NCBI RefSeq assembly: GCF_002088275.1
Contig: NZ_AQQS01000031.1
Span: forward strand, 1-64,000
DNA: 64,000 nucleotides
Reading direction: 5' to 3'
Source of the DNA: Aurantimonas sp. 22II-16-19i
GTDB taxonomy: Bacteria > Pseudomonadota > Alphaproteobacteria > Rhizobiales > Rhizobiaceae
Below, piece by piece: positions 62,846 to 64,000 of this stretch (position 1 is its first letter; each line of letters starts with the position of its first letter). A model generated the notes under the pieces. It did no database searches. It was not told the DNA's origin and worked only from the letters and a program-made list of their open reading frames with translations. The position numbers and the translations under genes are program-made.

Positions 62846-63550
62846 ATGGCAACCGCCCAAACCAGTCACGCCTGGGTCAAGCCGGACCCGATGAGCAATC
62901 CGCGCAGCATCGAGCGCCAGTTCCGGACGCGGCGCTTTCGGCACGTGCGGCGGCTGATGGAAGCAGCGTTGCAGGAGCGCGACAGGATCGAGGTGCTCGA
63001 TCTCGGCGGCACCGAATCCTACTGGGCGATCGCCGAGGACCTGTTCGCCGAACACCGGGACCGGATCACCGTCATCCTGGTGAACAACGAGCCGATCGAC
63101 CCGCCGAAGAACCCGGCCTTTCGTGCCGTGTCGGGCGATGCCTGTTCGAAGCAGCTGTTCGCCGGCCAGCGGTTCGATCTCGTTCACTCCAACTCGGTCA
63201 TCGAGCATGTCGGCGACGAGAGCCAGATGCAGGCCTTCGCGGACAATGTCCGGCGGCTGTCGGACCGCTATTTCGTGCAGACGCCGAACTACTGGTTTCC
63301 GCTGGAGCCGCATTTTCGCGTGCCCGGCTTCCAGTGGCTGCCGCTGTCGGCGCGCGCCGCGCTGACGCAGCGCTTCAATCTCGGCTTCTTTCCCCGCGCG
63401 GCGAGCCGCGAGGAAGCATTTCGCAACGTCGCGGACATCCGGCTCCTCGACGCCAAGATGATGCGGCGGCTGTTTCCGCAGGCCGAGCATCTGGAAGAGC
63501 GGGTGGCCGGCCTGACGAAATCGCTGATGGCGGTGCAGGACCGCAGCTGA
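62846..63550 (+). CDS. Class I SAM-dependent methyltransferase
   Basis: 234 residues from ATG 62846 with CGGAG upstream; a GTG at 62825 is possible. SAM-binding motif I EVLDLGGTESYW near residue 50, acidic loop IVLVNNEP-type VILVNNEPID, and motif IV FDLVHSNSVIEHV near 110. The later region (YFVQTPNYWFPLEPHFRVPGFQWLP) matches the group of glycan-cluster methyltransferases. Substrate unknown; no sugar genes are adjacent inside the window. Confidence 0.85.
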   Translation: MATAQTSHAWVKPDPMSNPRSIERQFRTRRFRHVRRLMEAALQERDRIEVLDLGGTESYWAIAEDLFAEHRDRITVILVNNEPIDPPKNPAFRAVSGDACSKQLFAGQRFDLVHSNSVIEHVGDESQMQAFADNVRRLSDRYFVQTPNYWFPLEPHFRVPGFQWLPLSARAALTQRFNLGFFPRAASREEAFRNVADIRLLDAKMMRRLFPQAEHLEERVAGLTKSLMAVQDRS

Positions 63551-63645
63551 CGCCGGCTGCGACGCGGCCTCTTTGATTGCCGCCTTCGCCGAGCCACTCC
63601 GCCGGCCGCGTCAGGCCGCCGGATGCCGGCTCGAAGGCCCGGCGC

Positions 63646-63921
63646 TCACTCCTGTGCGGCGTCTTGCGACGCGGCGTCCTCCGGCGCCTTGCGCCAGACC
63701 TCGACCGGCCCCTTCAGCTTGATGGTCAGCGGCTTGCCCTTGCGGTCGAGGGCCTTGCCGGCCTGGACGCGAACCCAGCCCTCGCTGACGCAGTACTCTT
63801 CCACATTGGTCTTCTCCTCGCCCTTGAAGCGCACGCCGACACCGGCGGCGAGGGCGGCCTCGTCGTAGAAGGGGCTGTCCGGATCAATGCTGAGCCGGTC
63901 GGGGAGGTCGTCGTTGGTCAT
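63646..63921 (-). CDS. DUF3297-family protein
   Basis: 91 residues. DUF3297 pattern: LPDRLSIDPDSPFYDEAALAAGVGVRFKGEEKTNVEEYCVSEGWVRV and KGKPLTIKLKGPVEVWRK. The family is small, widespread in Alpha- and Gammaproteobacteria and often mislabelled glutathione peroxidase; its real function is unknown. The 79 bases beyond it probably contain its promoter. Confidence 0.9.
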   Translation of the reverse strand: MTNDDLPDRLSIDPDSPFYDEAALAAGVGVRFKGEEKTNVEEYCVSEGWVRVQAGKALDRKGKPLTIKLKGPVEVWRKAPEDAASQDAAQE

Positions 63922-64000
63922 GCCTTGGATGCTCCGTTTCGATCCGGCGGGACACTAACCACATGACGACGCAGGTGGGGAGGGGCTTTCTCCGCGATTC

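Noticed and set aside
1-64000. CRISPR arrays, rRNA genes, insertion-sequence transposases
   Set aside because: No regularly spaced repeats, no rRNA sequence and no transposase motifs (DDE or HUH) were seen anywhere in the window.

Overview
The window looks like chromosomal DNA of a high-GC alphaproteobacterium, most likely Hyphomicrobiales (Rhizobiales). The evidence is the strong G/C third-position bias, the hisB-DUF2628-hisH order divergent from hslV, an NDUFA9-like gene convergent with uppP, a DUF3297 protein, an HWE kinase and a seven-gene Mrp antiporter operon. A member of the Aurantimonadaceae would fit, but that is a guess from general similarity.

Layout. 1-5 kb: the 3' part of a giant cadherin-like/RTX surface protein with a clear terminator, then a periplasmic YARHG-like protein overlapping an M15 peptidase. 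5-8.3 kb: a likely unannotated 42-residue protein, a PhoD-like phosphatase and a SleB-type lipoprotein hydrolase. 8.6-13.6 kb: the most interesting core locus. A near-consensus sigma-54 promoter lies just before a textbook guanidine-I (ykkC) riboswitch. An ABC importer and an agmatinase-family enzyme follow, translationally coupled, and the enzyme is best read as a Ni-dependent guanidine hydrolase. After a hairpin-ended repeat element comes a His-rich protein that could handle nickel. Together this looks like guanidine uptake and hydrolysis for nitrogen, controlled by both nitrogen status and guanidine. 13.7-24.2 kb: a toxin-antitoxin pair, an SDR, a period-5 repeat protein, queG, a GMC oxidoreductase, an MFS transporter with a DeoR regulator, another SDR, and split CHAD and CYTH genes with an ICMT-like gene. 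24.3-27.3 kb: hisH, DUF2628 and hisB divergent from hslV, without hisA/hisF or hslU alongside. 27.3-38 kb: an HD-GYP protein, an HpcH/HpaI aldolase, an amidohydrolase with a probable CTG start, egtB-egtD (ergothioneine), a large catalase with a candidate general-stress promoter, and oligopeptidase B. 38.2-44.4 kb: mrpABCDEFG. 44.4-53.5 kb: DUF423, SDR, HWE kinase, GFA protein, aldo/keto reductase with divergent LysR regulator, GST, uppP and an NDUFA9-like gene.

53.8-62.4 kb is an 8.6-kb genomic island inserted in tRNA-Leu(CAG). The tRNA 3' end is duplicated as a 21-base direct repeat at the far end. The island carries a P4-type integrase with recognisable arm-type repeats at both ends, an AlpA-like regulator behind two phased palindromes, a second tyrosine recombinase with an HTH/Cys-rich partner, and a complete type III restriction-modification pair whose target-recognition segment is visibly AT-rich. 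Beyond the island are a methyltransferase and a DUF3297 gene.

All domain calls come from reading the sequence and from recall of families; no searches were run.
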